From Pseudorasbora parva (Eukaryota > Chordata > Actinopteri > Cypriniformes > Gobionidae): DNA of 64,000 nucleotides. Numbering within the stretch: position 1 is the first letter of the stretch; each line of letters opens with the position of its first letter. The translations under genes were made by a program, and so were the position numbers. The notes under the pieces were generated by a model. The model had not been told where the DNA came from. It searched no databases and worked only from the letters and a program-made list of their open reading frames with translations. The DNA lies in NCBI RefSeq assembly GCF_024679245.1, contig NC_090184.1, positions 1,639,547-1,703,546 on the forward strand, in the 5' to 3' direction. Of the stretch, positions 1 through 63,330 are shown one piece after another.

Positions 1-59
1 GGGCAGATAAACATAATTTTCACAACTAATTTTTATTTTGGGGTGAACTAACCCTTTAA
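1..59. mobile_element. Right end of a MITE cut by the window edge
   Basis: The sequence GGGGTGAACTAACCCTTTAA is a terminal repeat of a common fish MITE family. Matching or similar ends occur at about 36232-36256 and 19027-19048. Only the end is present. Confidence 0.5.
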
Positions 60-134
60 CAGCCCTACTGTGCACAATTCACATCTTGCAGAAACGCTAT
101 GAGTAGTGAGTTACTCCGAACGCTGCAGACTGAC

Positions 135-278
135 CTGATATAAGTCCGGAGGTGCTGAGTAACGGTTGCTCGCTGACTTTGATGTGGATCCGTGTCGGAT
201 CTCAGATCCGGACTCCAGATCCATCACATGATCTCCTCCACCATCATGAGAAGATGCGTCTGAATCATTCGGCACAAT
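135..278 (-). CDS. wnk2: Candidate wnk2 downstream exon (RYSAPPDLYQ exon)
   Basis: This 144-bp segment (48 codons, phase 0-0, no stop) starts IVPNDSDASSHDGG after acceptor GCTGTAG and ends NRYSAPPDLYQ before donor GTCAGT. Acidic/Ser-rich sequence followed by RYSAPPDLY fits the style of the WNK C terminus. The splice sites and open phase are seen directly; family membership is inferred. Confidence 0.55.
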
Positions 279-373
279 CTACAGCACACAAACTCACAAC
301 GTCAGCAAATCGAGACGGATCATTTGGAGCATCATGAGGAGCATCATATATACAAAAAAGAGAAATAGTTAAC

Positions 374-453
374 CTGGAAGTGGCTCTTGAATGCATGTGT
401 GCCAGAACCAGCCCCGGCCCCGGAGTCCGTTCTGCTCAGGAGTCTTCTGAAGG
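374..453 (-). CDS. wnk2: Candidate wnk2 downstream exon (SHFQ exon)
   Basis: This 80-bp minus-strand segment has acceptor CCATCAG behind a long (CT)n tract and donor CAG|GTTAAC. It encodes [17 protein letters not shown], then THAFKSHFQ. It is separated from the next candidate by a 95-bp intron and the junction reads SHFQIVPNDSDASS in phase. Its 5-prime phase requires one base from the preceding exon, while exon 20 ends in phase 0. So an exon between 454 and 6371 is missing from my reading, or this call is wrong. Confidence 0.45.
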
Positions 454-459
454 CTGATG

Positions 460-548
<89 letters not shown>
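460..548. repeat. (GA)n microsatellite, left half
   Basis: About 88 bp of GA/AG repeats. On the minus strand it is a (CT)n tract leading directly into the acceptor of the candidate exon at 374-453. It is one half of a GA array split by the LINE insertion; the other half is at 3439-3546. Confidence 0.95.
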
Positions 549-552
<4 letters not shown>

Positions 553-2767
553 GTAAATCTGGCTGTAGAAAACATAAATTACATATTTGATTATTTGGCA
601 ACACTATCTAATCTTAAAACCTCTAAGAAAATTCATAAGCAAAAACAAGAGAATGAAAAATGGTTTGATTCGGATTGTAAAAGAATAAAGACAAATTTAA
701 GACAGCTGGCAAACAAAAAGCACAGACAACCAGACGATTCAGATTTACGTCTTCATTATTGTGAGGAGCTCAAAAAATATAAAAATACACTCAGAAAGAA
801 GAAAGAACAGTACATTCAGAATCAGCTCAGAACTATTGAAGAATCTGTCCATTCCAACAGTTTCTGGGACAACTGGAATCTCCTGAATAAAAAGAATCAT
901 GATCAAACAACTATACAAGACGGAGACATCTGGAAAAATCACTTTGAAAAACTGTACAGCAAATTAAACATGACCATAGAACAAACACAGATATTCGAAA
1001 AATTAAATCATATAGAAAAAATAATTGGCAAATATCAAAATCCGTTAGATTACCCAATCACAGAAAAAGAGCTGACAGATAAAATACAGGCCCTGCCCAC
1101 AAAAAAGGCAAGTGGACTGGACGGCATCCTAAATGAAATGCTTAAAAGCACCAATCACAAATTCAAATTAGCCATAATGAAACTGTTCAACTTGGTTCTG
1201 AGTGTTGGTCATTTCCCTGACACCTGGAATAGAGGACTCATAACGCCCATATTTAAGAGTGGAGACAAATCAGACCCGCACAATTACAGAGGCATCTGTG
1301 TGAGCAGAAACCTGGGGAAGATGTTCTGCAGCATCATCAACACAAGACTCGTTCACTTCCTCACAGAGCACAATGCCCTCAGCAAAAGTCAGATTGGATT
1401 CTTACCAAATTACAGAACATCAGACCATATATTCACCCTGCATACCCTGATCGACAAACACATTAATCAGAACAAAACTAAAATTTTTGCTTGCTTCGTT
1501 GATTTCCAGAAGGCCTTTGATTCAATTTGGCATGAAGGTCTTCTATCTAAACTTCTAGAATCAGGTATCGGGGGCAAAACATACAACATAATTAAAACAA
1601 TGTACTCAAACAATCAATGCTCAATTAAAATTGGCAATAAACAAACGGAGTCCTTCACTCAAGGGCGAGGTGTGAGACAGGGCTGCCCACTATCACCGAC
1701 CCTCTTCAATATTTACATCAATGAATTAGCGAAACTCCTCGAGCAATCCGCAGCTCCTGGTCTCACACTACATGACTCCTCTATAAAGTTCCTCCTGTAT
1801 GCGGATGACCTGGTGCTGCTGTCTCCAACAGAAGAGGGTCTACAGCAGAACCTGGACATCCTGCATCAGTTCTGTCAGACCTGGGCCCTGACTATTAACA
1901 TGGCTAAAACTAAAGTACTAACATTCCAGAAGAGACCCAGATGTCAGGGAAAGAAACACAATTTCACCCTTGGTATGACCAAAATTGATCATGCCACCAA
2001 CTACACATACCTCGGGTTGAAATTCAATACAAACGGAAACTTCAGCTTGGCCGTGAATGAACTGAAAGAGAAAGCAAGAAGGGCTTTCTATGCCATCAAA
2101 AAATCAATCCAATTTGAAATACCAATCAGAATCTGGCTCAAAATATTCCAATCCGTCATAGAACCTATTGCACTATATGGCAGTGAAGTGTGGGGTCCTC
2201 TCCTAAACCATGAGTTTGACAAATGGGACAAAAACCCAATAGAAACCCTGCATGCTGAGTTCTGCAAGAGTATCCTGAGAGTACAGAGGAACACGCCGAA
2301 CAACGCATGCAGGGCCGAATTAGGCCAATACCCTTTACTAATCCACATTGAGAAACGAGCCATCAAATTTTGGAAACATCTAAAAATGAGTGACCCCAAC
2401 TCTTACCATTTTAAAGCCCTTAAAAACCATGAAGTGAACGCTGAGAAGAGTCCCCTAATTCAGCTGATCCTGAGGCTGCAAAAACAAACTAACACGTCTA
2501 ACAATAATCAGCCTCAGGACACCGACACCCTCATCCACACAATCTGGCCCAACCAAATGATTAAAGCACAAAAAGAAAACTACCTGACCTATTGGACTGA
2601 AACAACACAAAAACAAAGTAAACTGGAATGTTATTTGGCCCTAAACAGAAACTACACAACAGCAGAATACCTGAGCGCAGTGAAAGACAGTGAGCTCAGA
2701 AGAAGAATGACGAGGTACAGACTGAGCAATCACACACTGGCCGTAGAGACGGGCAGATACAGACAGA

Positions 2768-2823
<56 letters not shown>

Positions 2824-3147
2824 AGGTACAGACTGAGCAATCACACACTGGCCGTAGAGACGGGCAGATACAGACAGAACTGGCTGCCCAGAGAGAGCCG
2901 CATCTGCCCGTACTGCACTGCTGGAGAAGTGGAGACAGAGACACACTTCCTCACCAGATGCCCTAACTATGAACAAATCAAAAACACATTCTATCCTAAA
3001 TTCGAAATACTTTGCCCTGACTTCATAAAATCAAACAATAAAACACAACTTCTACATGTATTAGGTGAACAAAGAGATTGTATCCTACTAGCAGCAAGAT
3101 ACATTAATGCCTGTCACAAAAAGAGAGAAGAGTCGACCAATCAGTGA
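549..3147 (+). pseudogene. LINE ORF2 fragment: reverse transcriptase
   Basis: An open frame of about 860 codons without the N-terminal endonuclease. RT motifs in order: TEKELTDKIQALPTKKASGLD, NYRGICVSRNLGKMF, SQIGFLPNYRTSDHIF, FVDFQKAFDSIWH, GVRQGCPLSPTLFNIYIN, and the catalytic FLLYADDLVLLS. A C-terminal zinc-knuckle-like CPYCTAGEVETETHFLTRC follows. The upstream GA array reads in frame as Glu-Arg repeats with an ATG at 457, which is fortuitous. A 57-bp duplication around a (TG)n array interrupts the C-terminal part without breaking the frame. Confidence 0.85.
2712..2879 (+). repeat. 57-bp direct duplication flanking (TG)n inside the LINE
   Basis: Bases 2712-2768 recur at 2823-2879. Between them is (GT)n at about 2771-2821. 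The offset is 111 bp (37 codons), so the reading frame survives. The duplicated segment encodes RYRLSNHTLAVETGRYRQ. Confidence 0.92.
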
Positions 3148-3148
3148 T

Positions 3149-3254
<106 letters not shown>

Positions 3255-3438
3255 AATTCAAAATTGTTCCTAGAATTCTAAATGTTTACAGATTGTTCAA
3301 CTTATTACTATTATTATTATTTATTTTATTTTATATAATTCTTTATTTTATGTATGTATGTATATGTACATGTATGTTAATGCTTTGGCAATACATTGAA
3401 ACAATTGTCATGCCAATAAAGCACATTTGAATTGAATT

Positions 3439-3459
3439 GAGAGAGAGAGAGAGAGAGAG

Positions 3460-3546
<87 letters not shown>
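3439..3546. repeat. (GA)n microsatellite, right half
   Basis: GA repeats with one GCAC interruption follow directly after the LINE tail. Together with 460-548 they show that the LINE landed inside a GA array, so its target duplication cannot be told from the repeat itself. Confidence 0.95.
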
Positions 3547-3549
<3 letters not shown>

Positions 3550-3879
3550 GGGTTGGGGTCTACATGAGATATTGCTTAATAACTAAGTAGTTTTACATAA
3601 AAATATACACAAGCTTTGTTTGGTTTTGGTCTGCCTGACCCGCGGATATAACTGATCTGCTCATCACTAACACTCACTCACTCGCACATGCACTCTCTCA
3701 CACAGACACACACTCACTCTCTCAAACACACACCAATTCACAAAATTAATGGAATGCATAGCTGATATAAAAAATTAGATGACTAGTAATTTCCTACAAC
3801 CTAACACTCGATGGCTGCTCTGTCAACTTAATTCTGAAAAAAAACTAAGTTTCTAATTATTGGACAAAACTTCCGCACA
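3547..3879. other. Intronic spacer, low complexity
   Basis: AT-rich intron sequence with a stretch rich in ACTCACTC and ACACAC motifs at about 3668-3735. No gene or bounded element seen. Confidence 0.5.
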
Positions 3880-5010
3880 TAGTAACCTAGAATACTGTCT
3901 AACACTCGATGGCTGCTCTGTCAAGCCCTCGTCGTCAGTGAGGAACCTGGGTGTGCTCTTTGATACCAATCTCTCATTTGAAAGCCACATCTGTAAAACC
4001 ACATTCTTCCATCTTAAAATATATATCTAAACATGCGCTCATGACCTCAAGACTAGATCATTGTAATGCTCTACTGGGTGGTTGCCCTGCAAGCTTAATA
4101 AAGAAACTCTAGCTGGTCCATATCAAAATCAACAGCAGGTGGTAGATCTTTTTGCTATTTCACACCTAAACTCTGGAAACCTAAACCTAATCTCAGTCTT
4201 CCTAGCCTTTTTCGGGAACAGACACACTCTCAGTTTAAATCTAGACTACAGTATAAACACTTTTTTTATTATGGCAAACACATTTTTTTTATTCAAATCA
4301 GTTTAATGATAGTTAGGCTGCATTAACTAGGTCAGCCGGAACCGGGAACACTTCCCATAACACCTGATGTACTCGTCACATCATAAGAAGAACGGCATCT
4401 ACTCTAATGTTAGTCTCTGTTTGTCCCGAGGTTTACTGCAGTCAGCCAGATCCAAGCCGTATCCAGATCAGATGGTGGACCTGCACCTCAACACATCCCT
4501 GAAGTGTCAGCAGAGATCCTGTCAGCTAGACTCTCTCCTGTGAAGGCCTCATCAACACGACTGATCCTCAACAAACCCGTCTCCGGCGTGATGATCTTCA
4601 ACCAGATGGAGCTGGATAAATATTCAGAATGTTCCGATCCAATCTGACTTCTGACCTGAAATGCTGCCTGAATCATGATCATACACTGTTTGTTTGTTGG
4701 CCAGAGGAGAACTGAGCGACTGAGCCTAGTTTATCCCATGTTTTTTTCTCCATTATGTCTCCTGATGGAGTTTTCCTGCCACCATCGCCATTGGCTTTTG
4801 GCTTCCTTAGTTGGGGAGACTAAATATTCAACAATATGATTGATCTGCCTCCATCACAGAACTAACTTAAGCTGGACTATGACACGATTTTCTTCTAGAT
4901 GTGTTGTACAGCTGAAACAAACTTTGTTTCATTATTTTCCTGTTATCACTGTAAAGCTGTATTGTAAAAAAAACAATATAGAAAAAAGGTGACTCGACTT
5001 CACTTTACAC
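3880..5010 (+). mobile_element. Degenerate L2-like LINE 3-prime end
   Basis: Broken translation contains VRNLGVLFDTNLSFESHIC and then RLDHCNALLGGCPASLI, typical of the end of L2/Rex-type reverse transcriptases. A long 3-prime UTR follows, with TTGGCCAGAGGAGAACTG and a terminal AAAGGTGACTCGACTTC, a decayed form of the fish GGTGACTTGACTTGA tail. Many stops; not functional. Confidence 0.65.
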
Positions 5011-5153
5011 TTACGGGCAACAGCAGAGTCACTCAAGGTCCCGAGACTGTCAGACCTCTCCGGAATCTGAGGCTAAAAGAGACAGAGAATAACTGGAATT
5101 AAATCTGAGAAATACAGAATATCAAAAATACAACATACTGGAGAAAAAAAACA

Positions 5154-5432
5154 GGTGACACTTTATTTTAAGGTTCAGATATTAACTATTAACTAGTTGC
5201 TTATTATCATGCATATTACTATGATATTGTCTGTTTATTAGCACTTATAAAGCTCATATTAATGCCTTATTCTGCATGAGCTTATTCTACATCCCTTAAT
5301 CCGACCCAATACCTAAACTTAAACGCTACAAAAACTACCTTACTAACTATTAATAAGCAGTAAATTAGGAGTTTATTGAGGCAGAAGTCGGAGTTAATAG
5401 TGAATATGTGTTCCTCATACTAAAGTGTTACC
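5154..5432. mobile_element. GGTAACACTTTA-type MITE, copy 1
   Basis: A 279-bp element with ends GGTGACACTTTATTTTAAGG and CATACTAAAGTGTTACC, flanked by a near-perfect 8-bp duplication (AAAAAACA / AAAAAATA). Copies 2 and 3 are at 18647-18919 and 32929-33205. The 8-bp duplication suggests a hAT-like transposase. Confidence 0.8.
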
Positions 5433-6371
5433 AAAAAATATTTATGCATGAGACCATTTAAAATAAGACTTCATTAATAGGCACATTGTTTAATACATTT
5501 AGGTAATAGGTCTTAATATTTAAATGTATTAATTTAGTATTTGATATTATCCAAGATTTTTTCCGAAAAATAGAAACAAGGGATTCATGATGATTTTATG
5601 TAGTTACAAAATTATTGCCTTTCCCAAATGCTGATCTGAAACACAATGCACCCGATGTCTTTTAGGTGCTATTAAGCTGCATTGTGCCATCAAGCTAAAT
5701 TAATTAATTTTTTTTAAATGTGTTAGAATATAACTATTCCTTCAGAACTTAGGTTCATATTCATGACACTGACATATGAAGTAAAATTCATAAAAATCTA
5801 TTTTTTAACAAGTTATTTAGCATGATATAGTAAGGAAATGGGGACCCTATAAACAGAACCGTTTATGTATGACATGTTGTCAAAGTAGTTCTTGTTGAGT
5901 TTATCGTCCCGTTGGGGAAATTTTGTTTGCAATTGTTTCCACATGCGTAATCACCACACAAACAAACAACATACACAGAAAACAGTAAATAATAAGACTG
6001 TATTTTAAAAAATAAATAGTAAATCCCCACTGAGACCCACTCAGTAGACACTACAAAAACACTATTTTTCCAATTAAAAATGTAACTGCTTGTAGCATGA
6101 ACGATTTTTTTCCCCTGTTTTTAAAAAACACTGATAATCTAAATCTGCGACCTGATGGTAGTGTCTCAAAGTCATTAAACAACGGATGCCTATTATCTAA
6201 TTTAATTTTCATGGCTTTAGTAAGACATCTTGTTAGATATATAAGCCTGACAGAGGAATACCAGTTAGCTTACTTACTTAACTTTCCTTAGTGAACTTTT
6301 AGCACAACTGTACAACAAAGTAGTAACGATATTAGCATTTGATTATCAGCTATTAATCTAAACAAAACTAC
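5433..6371. other. Intron 20, AT-rich
   Basis: AT-rich sequence with short stop-broken frames. I searched the minus strand for the exon that the candidate at 374-453 requires and did not find a convincing one. Confidence 0.4.
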
Positions 6372-56938
<50,567 letters not shown>

Positions 56939-56941
56939 CTG

Positions 56942-56944
<3 letters not shown>

Positions 56945-57027
<83 letters not shown>
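56945..57027. repeat. (CA)n tract at exon 2 acceptor
   Basis: On the transcribed strand this is (TG)n of about 83 nt, ending six bases before the exon 2 splice acceptor (TGTATCAG). Confidence 0.96.
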
Positions 57028-57866
<839 letters not shown>

Positions 57867-58424
57867 GTGTGTGAGAGAGAGAGATGTTTTTTCCAGCAGT
57901 CTCATGCATTATGCAGTGGTTCAGTGAGTCTCTCTGTCCCTACATGCACTGAACAGCAGCAGCATCAGGATCTGTGGTCTCTCTTCAGTTCTCTGACAAT
58001 AAAGCTCTCACACCCACAATGATCACTGCTTTACAACGGCACTAGTCAAATGTTTGCCAGTGGGTAGTGGAGATTATAACGTCAGCAGCTCTTCATGGCA
58101 AGAGCAGAGTTGTACATTTCCTTCAAGTACAGACAAACAAACATCAAATACAGCAGTGTAGATGTCAAAGGTTTTACAGGCGTTAGATTGGGACTGGAGT
58201 CGTTCCAAACCCTGCCTATATAAAGCTATTTATTTCAAATCATGTAAGTTATGTTTATGTGTCTCTGCATGAGGACATCAGGAAGGCACAGAGAAGAGAC
58301 GCGATGCAAGAGCAGCTCACGTGTTTTCAGCTGACGCCAGAACAAAACTTCACTAAACTTCATTAAAGCTCCTGCCAGCTTTGTGCGTTGATACTTCTGA
58401 CATGAAACAAAGTCTCATCTTTCA

Positions 58425-58523
<99 letters not shown>

Positions 58524-58816
58524 TGAGAGTGAGAGATCATCTCTTCCTCTTCACAGTTACAGCAGCAAATAAACGTGAATGAACATCAGGAGCAGGGCTC
58601 TCAAGTCTAACACATTCGCCGTGAGACACGCATTTCAACCAGTGCACACACACACGTTGTATTTCTCACGCATATACAATTAATGGACAATTAATACCCA
58701 ATGCAAGTAATCCTAAAAAAGATTATGTTTGAGTAAAGGGTTAAACATGAAGTGAGCAATGCAAGTTTAAGAGGGAGGGGGCAGATAAAGAGAATGGTTC
58801 AATGCTTGGCCGTGTA
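57867..58816. other. Intron 1 with a second TG array
   Basis: (GT)n at 58428-58508 runs into GA repeats (58509-58536). Otherwise nothing recognised. Confidence 0.6.
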
Positions 58817-59127
58817 CAGGTGCCGGTCATATAATTAGAATATCATCAGAAAGATTTATTTCACTAATTCCATTCAAAAAGTGAAACTTGTGTATTATAG
58901 TCATTCATTACACACATACTGATATATTTCAAATGTCTATTTTTATTTTATTTTGATGATTATAAATGAAAGCTAAAGAAAATCCCAAATTCAGTATCTC
59001 AGAAAATTTGAATATTATAAAAAGGTTGAATATTGAAGACACCTGGTGCCAAACTCTAATCAGCTAATGAACTCAAACACCTGCAAAGGCCTTTATTGAT
59101 CTCTCAGTCTAGATCTGATGGCTACAC

Positions 59128-60148
59128 GGTCATGGGGAAGACTGCTGACTTGACAGTTGTCCAGAAGACGACCATTGACACCTTACACACGGAGGGCGAG
59201 ACACTAAAGGTCACTGGAAAAGTGTCTGGCTGTTCACAGAGCTCTGTGTCCAAGCACATTAATAGGGAGGAGAAGGGAAGGTAAAGATGTGGTAGAAAAA
59301 AGTGTACAAGCAATAAGGATAACCGCACCCTGGAGAGGAGTGTGAAACAAAACCCATTCAAAAATGTGGGGGAGATTCTCAAAGAGTGGACTGCAGCTGG
59401 AGTCAGCGCTTTAAGAACCGCTGCGCACAGACGTCTGCAGGACACGGGTTTCAGCTTCACATTCCTTATGTCAAGCCACTCTTGATCAACAGACAGCGTC
59501 AGAAGCGTCTCGCCTGGGCTAAAGACAAAAAAGGACTGCTGAGTGGCCCAAAGTGATGTTCTCTGATGAAAGTAAATTTTGCATTTCCTTTGGAGATCAG
59601 GGTCCCAGAGTCTGGAGGAAGAGAGGAGAGCCACACAATCCACGCTGCTTGAGCTCCAGTGTAAAGTTTCCACAGTCAGTGATGGATTGGGGAGACATGG
59701 CATCTGCTGGTGTTGGTCCACTGTGTTTTCTGAGGTCAAAGGTCAACGCAGCCGTAAAACAAGGACGTTTTAGAGCACTTCATGCTTCCTGCTCAGCAGC
59801 AGGAAGCATGAAGTGCTCTAAAACGTTATGGAGATGCAGATTTCATTTTCCAACCGGACTCGGCACCTGCGCACAGTGCTAAAGCAGCCAGTGCCTGGTT
59901 TAAGGACCATGGTGTCCCTGTTCTTAATGGGCCAGCAAACTCGCCTGACCTTAACCCCATAGATAATCTCTGGGCTATTGTGAAGAGGAAGGAGCGATAC
60001 GCCAGACCCAACACTGCAGAAGAGCTGAAGGCCACTATCAGGCAACCTGGGCTCTCATAACACCTGAGCCGAGCCACAGACTGACCGACTCCATGCCACG
60101 CCGCATCGCCGCAGTAATTCAGGATAAAGGAGACGCAACTGAGCACTG
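59128..60148 (+). pseudogene. Tc1-like transposase pseudogene (element F)
   Basis: MGKTADLTVVQKTTIDTLHT, GCSQSSVSKHINR (helix-turn-helix), then stops. Later MMFSDESKFCISFGDQGPRV (first Asp), an inverted duplication at 59765-59826, and finally SPDLNPIDNLWAIVKRK-like sequence read from LTLTPIDNLWAIV in broken frames. Multiple stops. Confidence 0.82.
59765..59826. repeat. Perfect 29-bp hairpin inside transposase F
   Basis: The arm ACGTTTTAGAGCACTTCATG continuing CTTCCTGCT is followed by a 4-nt loop CAGC and its exact reverse complement. Total 62 bp. Confidence 0.96.
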
Positions 60149-60210
60149 AGTGCTGGACATGCTCATACTATACATGTTCATACTTTACAGTACGCCAAAA
60201 TTTCTAAATA

Positions 60211-61239
60211 ATTGTACTGTACAACTATACAACCCCCAAATATGTATACCATAGATGGTTAATGGAAACATCAGGCTATTCATTAATTATATACATCTCA
60301 CGTTCTGAGCCGTTATAAGCACCAAGTTATAACAGATGGAACAATTATCCGTGCAACAAGGCCGGTTTATTTAATTGTGCATGCGTGGCGAGCGAATCAC
60401 CGTAAACTGCACGCGAGCCGTTCCATCATCCTGCACCAACATACAATTTTAAACTCCTCATGAACACCTTTACTAGATTTGATGTTGTTTTTTATGTATT
60501 TATGTCATTATGTACATCTTGTAGAATTTGTAATAGATTATAGGGTAGAGATTTTTCACTAAAGATTTATACTACAACTGTGGCATGTTGTGGCTATAGC
60601 TTCTATGTATGCTATTTTTCATAACAAATGCTTTAGATAAAAACACATTTTATTCTTCCCTTTATTAGGGTTTCTCACCCACTTTACTCAAACTTTACAA
60701 ACACACCAAATGCTGATGACAAGTGCACCATTCATAAAGAAATCTTAACTAAATTTACACCATTTTATAATTTAAAAATCAATGCAATCAGCATGCATTA
60801 AAAGCATCAAACACTGAGTGCTGGCGTTCCCCAGCGGAGTCGTTCAGTGAGCCTGGAGCGGGGTTGAGACAGACACATCTAAACATGGGCTGTGCTCACA
60901 GGAATGAATCAATGCGCTTCGGCTTCAGCTCTGAACAGCTCTATTAGCACAAACACTGGCTGACACACTCCCAGAAGACATCTATTGATAGAGCTATAAT
61001 ATGTGCAGACATACTCACAGCTGAGCACACAGAGCGAATCTGAGGGTATGCCTGCATTTCCATTCCCAGAGGCAAACGACAAACCAGAAGTCAAATCTAT
61101 TGTGTGAAATATGACTGCAGACCCTTCACTGCAGCTGCAGCGTTGGGGTCAAAAGTCAGAAGTAAAAAAACTGCAATCACACATACAGACTCCATCAACT
61201 GCTGCCTTTTCACATGTTCCAGAGAGTTATTTGGCTGGT
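60211..61239. other. Intron 1, unassigned
   Basis: No gene, exon or element with clear ends. Moderately AT-rich. Confidence 0.35.
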
Positions 61240-62182
61240 TATTCAGCCAGTTAGTTAGCTACTCAAATAGCTAGTAAGAGAGCTAGTTATCTAAGTATTG
61301 ACCTAGTCCAGAATAAGCTACATGGATAGTTATTATTTAACTAACTAGCTCTCTAATTAGATAACCAAGTAGCTAACTAACTCTGGACTAGGTCAGTACC
61401 CAGATAACTAGCCATCTAACTAGCTATGTGGCTAGTTATTTAGAAAATTAGTTATCTGAGCGCTGATCTAGTCCAAAGTTAGTTATCTACTAGGTTATCT
61501 AGTTAGAGAGCTAGTTAGTTAAAAACTAACTATTTAGCTAGTTAGAGAGCTAGTTATCTGAGTACTGATCTAGTCCAGAGCAAGCTACATGGATAGTTAG
61601 TATTTAACTAACTAGCTCTCTAACTAGATAACCAAGTAGCTAACTAACTCTGGACTAGGTCAGTACTCAGATTACTAGCCATCTAACTAGCTATGTGGCT
61701 AGTTATTTAGAAAATTAGTTATCTGAGCACTGATCTAGTCCAAAGTTAGTTATCTACTTGGTTATCTAGTTAGAGAGCTAGTTAGTTAAAGACAAACTAG
61801 TATCTGAGTGCTAATTTAGTCCAAAGTTAGTTAGCTACTTGGTTATCTAGATAGAGAGCTAGTTAGTTGTTATCTACTTAGAGAGTTAGTTAGTTAAAGA
61901 CGAACTAGTATCTGAGTGCTAATTTAGTCCAAAGTTAGTTAACTACTTGGTTATCTAGTTATAGAGCTAGTTAGTTGTTATCTAGTTAGAGAGCTAGTTA
62001 GTTAAAGATGAACTAGTATCTGAGTGCTAATTTAGTCCAAAGTTAGTTAGCTACTTGGTTATCTAGTTATAGAGCTAGTTAGTTGTTATCTAGTTATAGA
62101 GCTAGTTAGTTAAAGACGAACTAGTATCTGAGTGCTAATTTAGTCCAAAGTTAGTTAGCTACTTTGTTATCTGCTTTGTTAT
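61240..62182. repeat. CTAGTT-rich minisatellite, left block
   Basis: Repeats built from AGAGAGCTAGTTAGTTAAAG, CTGAGTGCTAATTTAGTCCA and AAGTTAGTTAGCTACTTGGT in higher-order units of about 70-110 bp. Part of the array (about 61310-61440 and 61590-61700) is in inverted orientation. The motif CTAG and its inverse make local hairpins likely. Confidence 0.88.
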
Positions 62183-62946
62183 CTCGGCTGCCGTCCGAGA
62201 GGGAGTGGAGGAGTCGCCGCGCTTGCCTTGAGCCGGAGCCTGCTGCCGAGCGCGGGGCTCGCTGCCGGGTCCCTCAGTAGGAGGAGTCACCGCCGGCCGC
62301 CAGGGGGCGGAGGAGGATCTAGCTGTCCACCAAGTGTCCAGTGCAATCGCACAGCACCGCGAGGAAGAGCCTCTCGGCGGGCGGAGGGCCGAACGGCAGT
62401 GTCTAGGAACCGGACAAGATTTTTTTTTCCTTTTTTTTTCTTCTTTCTTTTTCCCTCTCTCCCCTCTCTCGTTCTGTCGCTCTTCATGCTCCTGACTCCA
62501 TTTCTCTCGCCTCTCTGTCCTTACCCCCAGGTGCCGCGGCTGCCGTGATCGGCCCCCTCCCGGGGTGGGAGTAGAGCGCAGTCTCGGGAGTGCCCCCCGG
62601 CCTGCGAGGGGTGATGGGGGTATGTGGCAAGCAGCGTGACGAGGGACCGCGAGAGCGGGCCGGTGACGAGTGCTAATGAGTGCCAGCTGCGCGACACACC
62701 GGCCTCGTCTCGTGGCCGAGGGACGGGAGCATAAAAGGAGGAGCGAAGGCAGCGAAAGAGGAGAGAGGACCAGGCCTGGATTTTATGTTATTTTTTGTTT
62801 ATGTTCTGTTGTGTGTGTGCGGGCAGTCGTCCGTGAGGGGCTGCCAGCGGTTGACTTTCGTTTTGTTTATTTATTTGAAAATTTAAAAGTTTGTTGAATG
62901 TTCGCCGGTTCCCGCCTCCTTCCTTCCATCTACCAACTGCGTTACA
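62183..62946 (+). mobile_element. 3-prime end of an LTR retrotransposon
   Basis: GC-rich insertion in the minisatellite. An internal fragment (62183-62606) is followed by a polypurine tract AGGGGTGATGGGGGTA (62607-62622) and a 324-bp LTR (62623-62946) that starts TGTGGCAAGC and ends GCGTTACA. The LTR has a TATA-like CATAAAAGG at about 62730. No gag, pol or 5-prime LTR in the window. Confidence 0.65.
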
Positions 62947-63330
62947 AAGACGAATTAGTATCGGAGTGCTGACCTAGTACAGAGTTAGTTAGCTACTTGG
63001 TTATCTAGTTAGTTAGTGACTAACTATTTAGCTAGCTATTTTGAAAACGAGTTATCTTAGAGTTGACCTAGTCCAGAGTAAGTTAGCTACTTTTGATAGC
63101 TAGTTAGTTAGAGAGCTAGTTATCGTAATGCTGACCTAGTCCAGAGTAAGTTAGCTAGTTTTGATAGCTAGTTAGTTAGTTAGAGAGCTAGTTAAAGACT
63201 ATTTAGCTAGTTATTTAGAAAACTAGTATCTGGGTGTTGGCCTAGTCCAGAGTAAGTTAGCTACTTGGATAGCTAGTTAATTAGACAGCTAGTTATCTGA
63301 GTGCTGATCTAGTCCTGAATTAGTTTGAGT
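62947..63330. repeat. CTAGTT-rich minisatellite, right block
   Basis: Resumes directly after the LTR with AAGACGAATTAGTATCGGAG, matching AAGACGAACTAGTATCTGAG in the left block, so the LTR fragment landed inside the array. Confidence 0.85.

Larger units (their letters stand above)
58817..60210 (+). mobile_element. Tc1-like transposon F, right end lost
   Basis: Left end CAGGTGCCGGTCATATAATT after TA, with a long subterminal region. The right terminal repeat is missing: homology fades after the transposase at about 60200. Confidence 0.75.

Noticed and set aside
62228..62548. 106-codon plus-strand frame in GC-rich DNA that might be wnk2 exon 1 or a promoter
   Set aside because: It is on the wrong strand for wnk2, lacks the glycine loop or any WNK motif, and lies in the internal part of an LTR element upstream of a polypurine tract.
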